Positions 15,986-22,060 of a stretch of 37,208 nucleotides of DNA are shown piece by piece. The notes below the pieces were generated by a model. The model saw only the letters and a list, made by a program, of their open reading frames with translations. It ran no database searches and was not told where the DNA came from. This stretch comes from an uncultured Oscillospiraceae bacterium. GTDB taxonomy: Bacteria; Bacillota; Clostridia; Oscillospirales; Ruminococcaceae. Position numbers and translations under genes: made by a program. The stretch covers positions 1 to 37,208 of the forward strand of contig UQBC01000027.1 in NCBI GenBank assembly GCA_900539195.1. Reading direction: 5' to 3'. Each line of letters starts with the position of its first letter. The stretch's first letter is position 1.

Positions 15986-16016
15986 AGTGGAGCAATAAAA
16001 ACAAGGAGGAACTATT

Positions 16017-16271
16017 ATGGCAATGTTGAAAAGCAAAAGACTTACAGCTAAGCGGAATATTTGCCTGCCGAAAGATCTATGCGAGTATGCAGGTCTGACT
16101 CCCGGCGAAGCAATCGACCTTACGGTCGATGACAATACCGGTGAGATCCGTATCAGAAAACACGTTCCCGTATGCAGATTCTGCGGTAATCGCACCGATG
16201 CAGTAAATTACCGTGGTGTGGATATCTGCGCCGAATGTGCCGAGGCTATGTCAAAGGCGGTGATAAAATGA
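16017..16271 (+). CDS. AbrB-like protein with a C-terminal zinc finger
   Basis: 84 residues. The first ~50 form an AbrB/SpoVT-type swapped-hairpin DNA-binding fold (RNICLPKDLCEYAGLTPGEA, then IDLTVDDNTGEIRIR). The rest holds two CxxC knuckles, C53/C56 and C71/C74 (CRFCGN, CAECAE). It probably acts as a transcription regulator in the early operon. AGGAGG lies 7 nt before ATG 16017. It follows the second repeated element and overlaps the next gene by 4 nt. Confidence 0.8.
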   Translation: MAMLKSKRLTAKRNICLPKDLCEYAGLTPGEAIDLTVDDNTGEIRIRKHVPVCRFCGNRTDAVNYRGVDICAECAEAMSKAVIK

Positions 16272-16930
16272 CAGCAACTAATGAAACAATTGCCGCAAAA
16301 GTAGCCGAAATGGCAAAGTTGACAAAAGAAAAAGCTGAGCTCGAACTTAAATTCAAAGAGCTTGAAGCTTTCTTTCTGAAACTCGGCAGTGATAAACTCC
16401 GTGACAGTAAAAGAAGAACCTGCAGCTTTGAGGATAACGACGGTCACGATGTTACATACACCGAAGCCAGAACAGTAAAGATTATATCTCCTGCCGTTCT
16501 GAAGCGTTTGATGGGTGATGCGTTCGGTGACTACATCAAAGAATCGCTCGAGCCAAAGTATACTTTCAAAAGCAAAGAGCTTGAGCGCACATTTGCAAGT
16601 GTTTATTCAGCCGACATCGCAGTCCCTGAACGCAAGCTGACGGTAGACGAGTTCTACGACCAGTTACCGTGCGACGATTCCGCAAAGAGCGCACTTCGCA
16701 AGAAACTCAAAGGTGCAAATTTCCTCACAGACTGTAAAAACCTTGTTTCAATAGGTGGATTTTCAGATGAAGATGCCGCAGATTATGCGTATCTTTTCTC
16801 GGAATGTCTTGAATGGCAGCGTTTTATGACTGTTTTAGATACCATTGAAAGTAAGCGCACTGTAGAAGAGGTCATCAGAGCGATCAATAGTGCTATATCG
16901 GTATCTGATACTACGAAAATCACGGTGTAA
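16268..16930 (+). CDS. Early phage protein, possible Gam-position analogue
   Basis: 220 residues: an N-terminal coiled coil (about 8-40, KVAEMAKLTKEKAELELKFK), then a beta/alpha region (DVTYTEARTVKIISPAVLKR) and a helical C-terminal half. The coiled coil followed by a strand and a helix is the layout of Mu Gam, the protein that shields DNA ends from RecBCD, and the gene sits between MuB and GemA where Gam is found in Mu. Sequence identity is not evident, so this is only a suggestion. It could also be a structural or host-takeover protein. Confidence 0.6.
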   Translation: MTATNETIAAKVAEMAKLTKEKAELELKFKELEAFFLKLGSDKLRDSKRRTCSFEDNDGHDVTYTEARTVKIISPAVLKRLMGDAFGDYIKESLEPKYTFKSKELERTFASVYSADIAVPERKLTVDEFYDQLPCDDSAKSALRKKLKGANFLTDCKNLVSIGGFSDEDAADYAYLFSECLEWQRFMTVLDTIESKRTVEEVIRAINSAISVSDTTKITV

Positions 16931-16931
16931 C

Positions 16932-17399
16932 ATGGATATAAAGCAGAAACGCAGATTCATCTACAGCCTTGGACGTAAGTGCGGACTTGTCGAGGATGGG
17001 AATAAATCAGATGATCTGCACGGATTTGTGTATCAGCTCACACTCAAAGAGTCCATATCAGAGCTGAACGATGAGCAGGCGGACATAGTAATCAAACAAT
17101 TGAAAGCTAACCTCCGGGCAATAACCCCGGAGGTCAAGGCATATATAAGCAACGCTCAGATAAGCAAGATTTTCGGGCTTATGTACGAGTTTGCAAAGCT
17201 GTCCCCGTCGGCATTTACTGTTAAAGAGCGGCTATGTGGCATTATTAAAAAGGAACTCGGTATTACCGTCAATCCGAAATATGACATTTTCAAAGGCTTT
17301 TCGGAACGTCAGGGTGCGGAGCTTATTGACACGATCAAACGATATGTTCGGGCAGAAAAGCGCAGAAAGGAGCGTACCGATGGCAAAATCAAAACTTGA
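16932..17399 (+). CDS. GemA-like regulatory protein (DUF1018)
   Basis: 155 residues. In Mu, GemA (gp16) alters host gene expression and DNA supercoiling. The layout fits: N-terminal MDIKQKRRFIYSLGRKCGLV with a short helical domain, then a second half with AQISKIFGLMYEFAKL, LCGIIKKELGI and the terminal GAELIDTIKRYV that typifies the family. The start is ATG 16932, just 2 nt after the preceding stop. It overlaps the Mor-type gene by 20 nt. Confidence 0.8.
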   Translation: MDIKQKRRFIYSLGRKCGLVEDGNKSDDLHGFVYQLTLKESISELNDEQADIVIKQLKANLRAITPEVKAYISNAQISKIFGLMYEFAKLSPSAFTVKERLCGIIKKELGITVNPKYDIFKGFSERQGAELIDTIKRYVRAEKRRKERTDGKIKT

Positions 17400-17646
17400 T
17401 TATCTTCAGATAAAGCATCTTACAGGGACTCAGGCAGAGATAGCCGAAGTTATCGGTATCGAAGCGTACCGCAAGCTTGTTGCGTATTTCGGCGGTGAAC
17501 GCATAGCAGTTGCAAAGCCGTCAACGCTTATAAGCTTTGCTGTCGCAAGGGATATAGCCGAGGGAAACAACTATTCCGAGGAGGTCATGTCAGCACTTGA
17601 GTTGTCGAAAAAAGAACAGGAAAAGATAATCGCCGGGCTGAAATAG
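17380..17646 (+). CDS. Mor/C-type middle or late transcription activator
   Basis: 88 residues. The dimerisation part IAEVIGIEAYRKLVAYFGGERIAVAKP is the Mor hallmark (IAE.IG...KL...FGG..I..PK). The end (LISFAVARDIAEGNNYSEEV, then LSKKEQEKIIAGL) takes the place of the helix-turn-helix. In Mu, Mor switches transcription from early to middle genes. It is the last gene of the early run, with AAAGGAG upstream. The recognition helix is unusual, so direct DNA binding is less certain than family membership. Confidence 0.8.
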   Translation: MAKSKLDYLQIKHLTGTQAEIAEVIGIEAYRKLVAYFGGERIAVAKPSTLISFAVARDIAEGNNYSEEVMSALELSKKEQEKIIAGLK

Positions 17647-17653
17647 CCCGGCG
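17631..17653. terminator. Hairpin between convergent genes
   Basis: A perfect 8-bp stem, CGCCGGGC (17631-17638) and GCCCGGCG (17646-17653), overlaps the stop codon of the Mor-type gene. There is no clear T run on the plus strand; the minus strand continues GATTATCTTTT. Probable terminator for the leftward regulator gene and perhaps both strands. Confidence 0.55.
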
Positions 17654-17659
17654 ATGCCG

Positions 17660-17836
17660 TTATGCGCAAAGCTCATCAAGTGTTACATTAAGTGCTTCTG
17701 CAAGCTTTTTAGCTGTAGACACTTTGCAGTCGCCATTACGCTCGACGTTTTCGATCGTCCTTACCGGCACACCCGATAGTTGCGATAAAGCCGGCACGGT
17801 AAGTTCCTTATCCAGTCTGAGCTGTCTCAAATTCAT
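17660..17836 (-). CDS. XRE-type helix-turn-helix regulator of the leftward island
   Basis: 58 residues, one helix-turn-helix domain (LRLDKELTVPALSQLSGVPV, recognition helix RTIENVERNG). The ATG at 17836, with AGAAGGA 5 nt upstream, was chosen over one six codons earlier. It begins 1 nt after the stop of a 31-codon membrane peptide gene and is the last gene of a leftward group. As promoter and regulator belong to one unit, it may bind the palindrome in the group's promoter at 18171-18188; this is inferred. Confidence 0.85.
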   Translation of the reverse strand: MNLRQLRLDKELTVPALSQLSGVPVRTIENVERNGDCKVSTAKKLAEALNVTLDELCA

Positions 17837-17837
17837 A

Positions 17838-17933
17838 TCAATCCTTCTTTCCATTTTTTATAATCCAGTATACGATTTTTGCTACTCCGAACGAGATAAG
17901 CAATATGCCTAATGTGATAAAAATTTCTTTCAT
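17838..17933 (-). CDS. 31-residue membrane peptide
   Basis: MKEIFITLGILLISFGVAKI plus VYWIIKNGKKD: one membrane helix with a basic tail. It is coupled to the regulator gene through TGATATG and carries that gene's RBS within its own end. Its own RBS is weak, so translation may depend on readthrough from the 42-residue gene upstream. Small hydrophobic peptides of this form include toxins and signalling peptides; the role here is unknown. Confidence 0.55.
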   Translation of the reverse strand: MKEIFITLGILLISFGVAKIVYWIIKNGKKD

Positions 17934-17939
17934 ACCGTA

Positions 17940-17968
17940 TTGACAATGTCTGCTTTGAATGATACAAT
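17940..17968 (+). promoter_or_regulatory. Consensus promoter facing the small-peptide gene
   Basis: TTGACA (17940-17945), 17-nt spacer, TACAAT (17963-17968). No rightward ORF follows before the terminator at 18231-18273. Its transcript would be antisense to the leftward 42-residue gene. Confidence 0.75.
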
Positions 17969-17977
17969 TTAAGCGGT

Positions 17978-17993
17978 GGGAGCTTTCGCTCCC
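17978..17993. terminator. GGGAGC/GCTCCC hairpin ending the leftward peptide mRNA
   Basis: A perfect 6-bp stem; on the minus strand it has a GAAA tetraloop and lies 19 nt past the stop of the 42-residue gene. On the plus strand it is the 5' hairpin of the predicted antisense RNA. There is no long T run. Confidence 0.5.
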
Positions 17994-18012
17994 AACACCT
18001 AAATCTCGGTTG

Positions 18013-18141
18013 CTACTCGATTATTTTACCGATTATCAGAAGTAGCGTTCCGATGATCAAGTCCATTAAAGCCGTTATAAGTATTTCAGCGTACTTTAGC
18101 TTTGTGGGCTTTTTCTTTTTCCTGTGCTTTTTCTTTGACAC
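18013..18141 (-). CDS. 42-residue basic membrane peptide, candidate type I toxin
   Basis: From a GTG start with AAGGAGGG 7 nt upstream: a strongly basic N-terminus (MSKKKHRKKKKPTKLK), then one membrane helix (about residues 18-39, EILITALMDLIIGTLLLIIG) and a short charged end. Size and layout resemble holin-like/Fst/TxpA type I toxins, although the basic part is at the N-terminus here. Support comes from a perfect promoter with a palindrome in its spacer and from a facing antisense promoter. Toxic activity is inferred. Confidence 0.75.
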   Translation of the reverse strand: MSKKKHRKKKKPTKLKYAEILITALMDLIIGTLLLIIGKIIE

Positions 18142-18165
18142 TGTCTTTCCCTCCTTCCATAATAT

Positions 18166-18194
18166 ATTATACCACCTTTTAAGGTGGTTGTCAA
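18166..18194 (-). promoter_or_regulatory. Perfect promoter with palindromic operator, leftward island
   Basis: On the minus strand: TTGACA (18194-18189), 17-nt spacer, TATAAT (18171-18166). The spacer is filled by ACCACCTT-TT-AAGGTGGT (18171-18188), an 8-2-8 perfect inverted repeat, so a bound regulator would shut it off. The local XRE protein is the obvious candidate. Confidence 0.85.
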
Positions 18195-18230
18195 GCATTT
18201 TTATAAAGATTTTAACTTTTTTTCAAATTT

Positions 18231-18273
18231 AAGGCTTAGCTTGATTACCGTAAAAGTAATTAAGCTAAGCCTT
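18231..18273 (+). terminator. Strong rightward terminator before the late genes
   Basis: An 18-bp stem, AAGGCTTAGCTTGATTAC (18231-18248) and GTAATTAAGCTAAGCCTT (18256-18273) with one G-T pair, followed by TCTGTTTTT. It would end the antisense RNA and any early readthrough. From here to 18366 there is only AT-rich sequence with a possible weak TATAGT box near 18315. Confidence 0.85.
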
Positions 18274-18366
18274 TCTGTTTTTAAGCAAAAATGTTACAAT
18301 TAAATTACATCAAATATAGTATACAAAAATTACGCATTACAAAGCCATTTGAAAGGATTTAATATA

Positions 18367-18723
18367 ATGGAAATCGGAGCAATACTATCAACGGCTATTA
18401 ACATAATAATCACAGCTGCAATCGGCATTATATCGTATTTCGTCAAACGTACAATAGACAGACAGGACAAATGCGTTACCAGATCTGAACTCGAAAGCCA
18501 TATTGATATGATAAAGGAATGTAAGAGTGATATCAAAAGCCTGAACGACAGATATGCCACAAAGGCAGAAGTTGAAGAAATCAAGCACACTATAGACAAG
18601 ATTGACAGTGCAATTGATGAACTTAAGGATACGTCAGTCAAAAATTCCGAGTTTATCCGTGTTATGACACGTCTGGAAACAAAGATAGATAATCTTGCCG
18701 ATAAGGACAGGAGGGGCAATTGA
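18367..18723 (+). CDS. DUF2730-like membrane/coiled-coil protein (Mu gp25 region)
   Basis: 118 residues: N-terminal membrane helix (about 5-26, ILSTAINIIITAAIGIISYF), then VTRSELESHI and a long coiled coil. That layout and position, directly ahead of the gp26- and gp27-like genes, fits the DUF2730 proteins of Mu-like phages; a holin accessory protein of the XhlA type is the alternative. The ATG at 18367 has GAAAGG upstream. It is the first gene of the late run, and its stop overlaps the next start. Confidence 0.7.
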   Translation: MEIGAILSTAINIIITAAIGIISYFVKRTIDRQDKCVTRSELESHIDMIKECKSDIKSLNDRYATKAEVEEIKHTIDKIDSAIDELKDTSVKNSEFIRVMTRLETKIDNLADKDRRGN

Positions 18724-19043
18724 TGAATATAAAAGATCAGCTCAGGAAAAACAAGTTTATAAAAAACAATGGGGCTGTGATCAGAGCAATCAATCTGCTC
18801 CGTACCGATTACGTCAATCTCGTAGATGTAACTGCTGCCCTTGAGCCTCAGATCACTGAGAATGAAGCACTTGACAGTCTTAATTATCTGCTTGAAGGTG
18901 GATATATACGGCTCGTGAAGATACGTTCCGAACAGGCTGTAGAGTGCATCGGCGACGATTATACACAGCTTGCAGGTAAGCTGACCGCTAAGGGCATTCA
19001 GCTTGTTAACGGTGCTATCGAAGATCCTTGCATAGATCTGTAA
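18723..19043 (+). CDS. Winged-helix-like late protein (Mu gp26 position)
   Basis: 106 residues. Segments AVIRAINLLRTDYVNLVDVT, ALEPQITENEALDSLNYLLE and GGYIRLVKI read like a small winged-helix domain. ATG 18723 follows AGGAGGGG and overlaps the preceding stop. By position it corresponds to gp26 of Mu-like phages, whose role is poorly defined; terminase accessory is a possibility. Confidence 0.65.
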   Translation: MNIKDQLRKNKFIKNNGAVIRAINLLRTDYVNLVDVTAALEPQITENEALDSLNYLLEGGYIRLVKIRSEQAVECIGDDYTQLAGKLTAKGIQLVNGAIEDPCIDL

Positions 19044-19055
19044 GGAGGCGATACT

Positions 19056-19616
19056 ATGAAAAAACGTAATCGTAAAAGAGGTAAAGTCGACAAGCTGCCG
19101 TGCGACATCAGGGAAACCGTTGATATGATGATAAATAACCCGTCAGAATATCGCTACAGTGACATTGTAGACTTCATCCGTGAAAACGGTTATGAGGTGT
19201 CGAAATCTTCGGTAGCACGTTATGCACAGGCTCTGAATGCTTCTTTGGAGCAGGTAATGCTCATAAGCAACAATTTTAGGCTTATTAACGAAGAGATAGC
19301 TAAATATCCCGACCTTGATGTATCCGAGGCACTTGCCCGCATCACAAACCACAAGGTACTCGAGGCAGTACAAAACATGACCGCCGAAAGTCTGCAGGAC
19401 GTCCCTGCCGACAAGCTTATTAAGGCTGTACCTTCGCTCATCAAAGCGGCATCGTACAAGCGAGATGTTGATGCTAAAAACAAATCGTCAATGGACGCGG
19501 CATACGATGTCTTTAAAGAGGAGATATTTACAGCAATGGCTAAGGATAATCCTCAGCTGTACTCACAGCTTGCCGCATATATCAAAAATAAGCAGAAAGA
19601 GGGTGACGGCGAATGA
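19056..19616 (+). CDS. DUF3486 protein, Mu-type small terminase subunit
   Basis: 186 residues with the family opening KRGKVDKLPCDIRETVDMMI, a helix-turn-helix (YSDIVDFIRENGYEVSKSSV, then ARYAQAL) and a helical C-terminal half. In Mu-like phages (gp27) it helps recognise DNA for packaging. AGGAGG is upstream. It overlaps the antiterminator gene by 4 nt. A second small-terminase-type gene lies downstream at 20353, which is unusual. Confidence 0.85.
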   Translation: MKKRNRKRGKVDKLPCDIRETVDMMINNPSEYRYSDIVDFIRENGYEVSKSSVARYAQALNASLEQVMLISNNFRLINEEIAKYPDLDVSEALARITNHKVLEAVQNMTAESLQDVPADKLIKAVPSLIKAASYKRDVDAKNKSSMDAAYDVFKEEIFTAMAKDNPQLYSQLAAYIKNKQKEGDGE

Positions 19617-20095
19617 TATATGTAATATATGTACAGTCAGGCTCTGAAACGGCTGTTATGTACTTGATGCGTGAACTCGGTTATACAGCGTATGTGCCGA
19701 GAGAGTTGTACAAGTATCGCAAAAAGGGTGTATGGCACGAAGAAATCAAACCGCTTTTTGACGGTTACATATTCTTTCAGACCGACCGCCTGACAGCCGA
19801 TGATTATTATACCATTCGCAAGATACACGGTGTCGGCAATTTTGTCAGTAAAACAACGTGCCTGTCCTGTACCGAAGAAGAATATATCATCGGGTTATGT
19901 CGCAATCCCGATATACTCAAGGTCAGCAAAGGACACATAGAAAATGGCGTACTAAAGATAGACAGCGGCTATCTCAAACGCTATGAGCACAAAATCGTGA
20001 AATTCTCCCGAAGACAGCATAAAGCCGTTATAGAGATCACTCTTTACGGTGAGCCACACAGGATAACCTGTGCGGTCGATATACAAGTGCAGTAA
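19613..20095 (+). CDS. NusG-family processive antiterminator (LoaP-like)
   Basis: 160 residues. An N-terminal NGN domain (MIYVIYVQSGSETAVMYLMR; YVPRELYKYRKKGVWHEEIK; PLFDGYIFFQT; IHGVGNFV) is followed by a KOW-type C-domain (IDSGYLKRYEHKIVKFSRRQ, then AVIEITLYGEPHRITCAVDI). This matches the specialised NusG paralogue LoaP, which rides RNA polymerase through terminators after recognising an RNA hairpin. It is placed directly before a hairpin-rich leader with a terminator and the long head/tail operon. It probably controls late transcription. Confidence 0.9.
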   Translation: MIYVIYVQSGSETAVMYLMRELGYTAYVPRELYKYRKKGVWHEEIKPLFDGYIFFQTDRLTADDYYTIRKIHGVGNFVSKTTCLSCTEEEYIIGLCRNPDILKVSKGHIENGVLKIDSGYLKRYEHKIVKFSRRQHKAVIEITLYGEPHRITCAVDIQVQ

Positions 20096-20330
20096 CTAAG
20101 GTGTTGGTCGATACGCTCCCCACCGGAACGGCTGTATACATACGCAAAGTAATCTGATTTTTTTCAAAATCGGAATGGCGAAGCATATCCCGATATAATC
20201 CCAACGGGATATTTACCGATAAAAGCGTTTTAATTGCCGTTTAAAACGTTTCAAAAAACAAAGTGGGATAATTTCACGTCAACATAATCAAATGCAGAAT
20301 AAGGGCTTTTATAAGGCTCTTTTTCTTTTT
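20096..20330 (+). promoter_or_regulatory. Hairpin leader with terminator upstream of the packaging genes
   Basis: This 257-nt gap holds no gene. Visible stems: CTGATTTT/AAAATCGG (20154-20173), ATATCCCG/CGGGATAT (20185-20212), AAGCGTTTTAA/TTAAAACGTTT (20223-20251) and, last, AAGGGC/GCTCTT (20301-20321) followed by TTTCTTTTT, an intrinsic terminator that stops just before the small terminase RBS. One of the upper hairpins could be the RNA site for the antiterminator. No good promoter is seen inside, so the downstream genes rely on readthrough. Confidence 0.6.
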
Positions 20331-20352
20331 GCCCGAAAGGAGTGAGCAAACT

Positions 20353-20820
20353 GTGAGAAAAAGCAATCGTAAAAAGGCTATAAGCAGCCTTGCAAATGAC
20401 CTCGATAAATACAGAAAAACAGACACCGAACAGCGAGTGACTGCTGTTCAAAGCCTTGTTGAATGCTATTTGAATACATCCGAAAGCAAGCGTCAAAAGG
20501 CAATACAGCAGATTATCGACCGCTCGGAAGGAGTAAGACAGTTGATCGCTGATAATCCGGAGCTTGTAAGAGCTGATGTAGAACAGGCACTGATCCGTGC
20601 TGCTACCGGTTACACCGTTACGGAACGCAGGGAACGCATTGTCGGTGGCAGAAAAACCGTTGAGATAATCACCCGAGAAGTACCGCCGAATCAATCGGCA
20701 GTAGAGTTCTTTCTGACGAACAAAGCCGGCGATACTTACAGCAAAACTCCCGTTGCTATGTCAGATGACGGTGCAGGCAAGCTTGACGCTATACTGGAGG
20801 CTATGAAGAATGTCAAATGA
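20353..20820 (+). CDS. Phage terminase small subunit (second, non-Mu type)
   Basis: 155 residues from GTG 20353, about 10 nt after AAAGGAG. The C-terminal pattern LIRAATGYTVTERRERIVGG ... REVPPNQSAVEFFLTNK is that of small terminases paired with PBSX/A118-type large subunits; it recognises the phage DNA for packaging. It overlaps the large subunit by 11 nt. With DUF3486 also present, the phage has two candidate packaging-recognition proteins. Confidence 0.8.
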   Translation: MRKSNRKKAISSLANDLDKYRKTDTEQRVTAVQSLVECYLNTSESKRQKAIQQIIDRSEGVRQLIADNPELVRADVEQALIRAATGYTVTERRERIVGGRKTVEIITREVPPNQSAVEFFLTNKAGDTYSKTPVAMSDDGAGKLDAILEAMKNVK

Positions 20821-22060
20821 TTTGATATTTACAGCTAAACAGCAGGAGCTGATGAGTTTGCTAAAGCACAACAAACTACACCGACTTAACCTGCTTGAAG
20901 GCTCTGTCCGTAGCGGCAAGACATGGATATCGCTTATCCTTTGGGCATTCTGGATAGCCGACCGTCCGACAGATTATGCCTATCTGATGTCGGCAAAAAC
21001 GTTACAGACATTAAAGCGTAACTGTCTTATGCTATTGCAGGAGCTTGTCGGAGAAGACAATTTCAAGTATTCGCTGTCTACCAAAGAGGGCAAACTATTC
21101 GGAAGAAAAATTCTTCTTGAGGGAGCGAATGACGCAAAGTCGGAAAACAAGATACGAGGCATGACGCTCGGCGGAGCTTATTGCGACGAGCTGACGCTGT
21201 TCCCGAAAGACTTCTTTTCGATGCTTCTCTCCCGATTGTCAGTCAAGGGAGCAAAGCTTATTGCAACAACAAACCCGGATGTTCCGACACACTGGCTGAA
21301 AAAAGAATATATAGACAATCCGAAAGTCGATATACTTGTATTGCGATTCCTGATCGACGATAACACAACGCTTCCTGAAGAATACGTCCATGAAATAAAA
21401 AAAGAATATACCGGCGTTTATTTTGAACGCTTCATTCGTGGCAACTGGGTAGCGGCGGAAGGTGTTATATATACTCTGTTTGCTGATAACCCAACACGAT
21501 ACATTATAGATACGCCTCCTGACAATCTTATGTTCGTAACTATAGGCGGTGACTTTGGCGGAAACGGATCAGCCCATACCCTTAACGCTACCGGATTCAC
21601 TAAAGGCTTTCAGTCGATCGTAACGCTTGACGAATACTATCGTAAAGAAACAATATCACCGTATGAGCTTGAAAACGACTTCTGCACTTTTATTGAAGGT
21701 GTATGCCGCAGGTGGAAATGTACAGAGGTTTATCTCGATTCAGCAGAACAAATACTGATCAAAGGTGTGCGCCTTGCCGCTCAGAGAAGAAAGTTAAAGG
21801 TCACTATTCACAATGCCCGGAAAGGTTCTATCAACAACCGTATTTTATTCTACAACCGTCTGATTGCGGCTGACAGGTATAAAATCATGTCGCACTGCAA
21901 GCATACGATTGAAGCGTTCCAGACCGCTATCTGGAAGCCGAATGTGACGACCGAAATACGTCTTGACGACGGCAGTATAAACATAGACAGTCTGGATGCA
22001 CAGGAATACAGCACCGAAGCCTATATGAGCAATGTCTTCGATGCAGAAAGGAGAAAGTAA
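20810..22060 (+). CDS. Terminase large subunit (PBSX/Terminase_3 family)
   Basis: 416 residues; ATPase motor and nuclease that packages DNA into the head. Walker A is GSVRSGKT with K37; Walker B is GGAYCDELTLF. The RNase H-like nuclease half begins with VTIGGDFGGNGSAHTLNATG and has a further acidic VYLDSAEQ. Length is normal. It belongs to the siphovirus type, not to the Mu gp28 type, so the packaging genes were swapped relative to Mu. Confidence 0.95.
   Translation: MSNDLIFTAKQQELMSLLKHNKLHRLNLLEGSVRSGKTWISLILWAFWIADRPTDYAYLMSAKTLQTLKRNCLMLLQELVGEDNFKYSLSTKEGKLFGRKILLEGANDAKSENKIRGMTLGGAYCDELTLFPKDFFSMLLSRLSVKGAKLIATTNPDVPTHWLKKEYIDNPKVDILVLRFLIDDNTTLPEEYVHEIKKEYTGVYFERFIRGNWVAAEGVIYTLFADNPTRYIIDTPPDNLMFVTIGGDFGGNGSAHTLNATGFTKGFQSIVTLDEYYRKETISPYELENDFCTFIEGVCRRWKCTEVYLDSAEQILIKGVRLAAQRRKLKVTIHNARKGSINNRILFYNRLIAADRYKIMSHCKHTIEAFQTAIWKPNVTTEIRLDDGSINIDSLDAQEYSTEAYMSNVFDAERRK

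Larger units (their letters stand above)
17975..18285 (+). ncRNA. Predicted antisense RNA over the membrane-peptide gene
   Basis: The span from the predicted start after the 17940-17968 promoter to the T run after the terminator at 18231-18273 is about 310 nt and has no plus-strand gene. It would pair with the whole 42-residue peptide mRNA. Its 5' end folds into GGGAGC-TTTC-GCTCCC (17978-17993). The length and function are inferred from promoter and terminator positions only. Confidence 0.5.

Noticed and set aside
17975..18285. A rightward protein gene downstream of the 17940 promoter.
   Set aside because: No plus-strand frame with a start and RBS is found before the terminator, so an antisense RNA is the more likely product.
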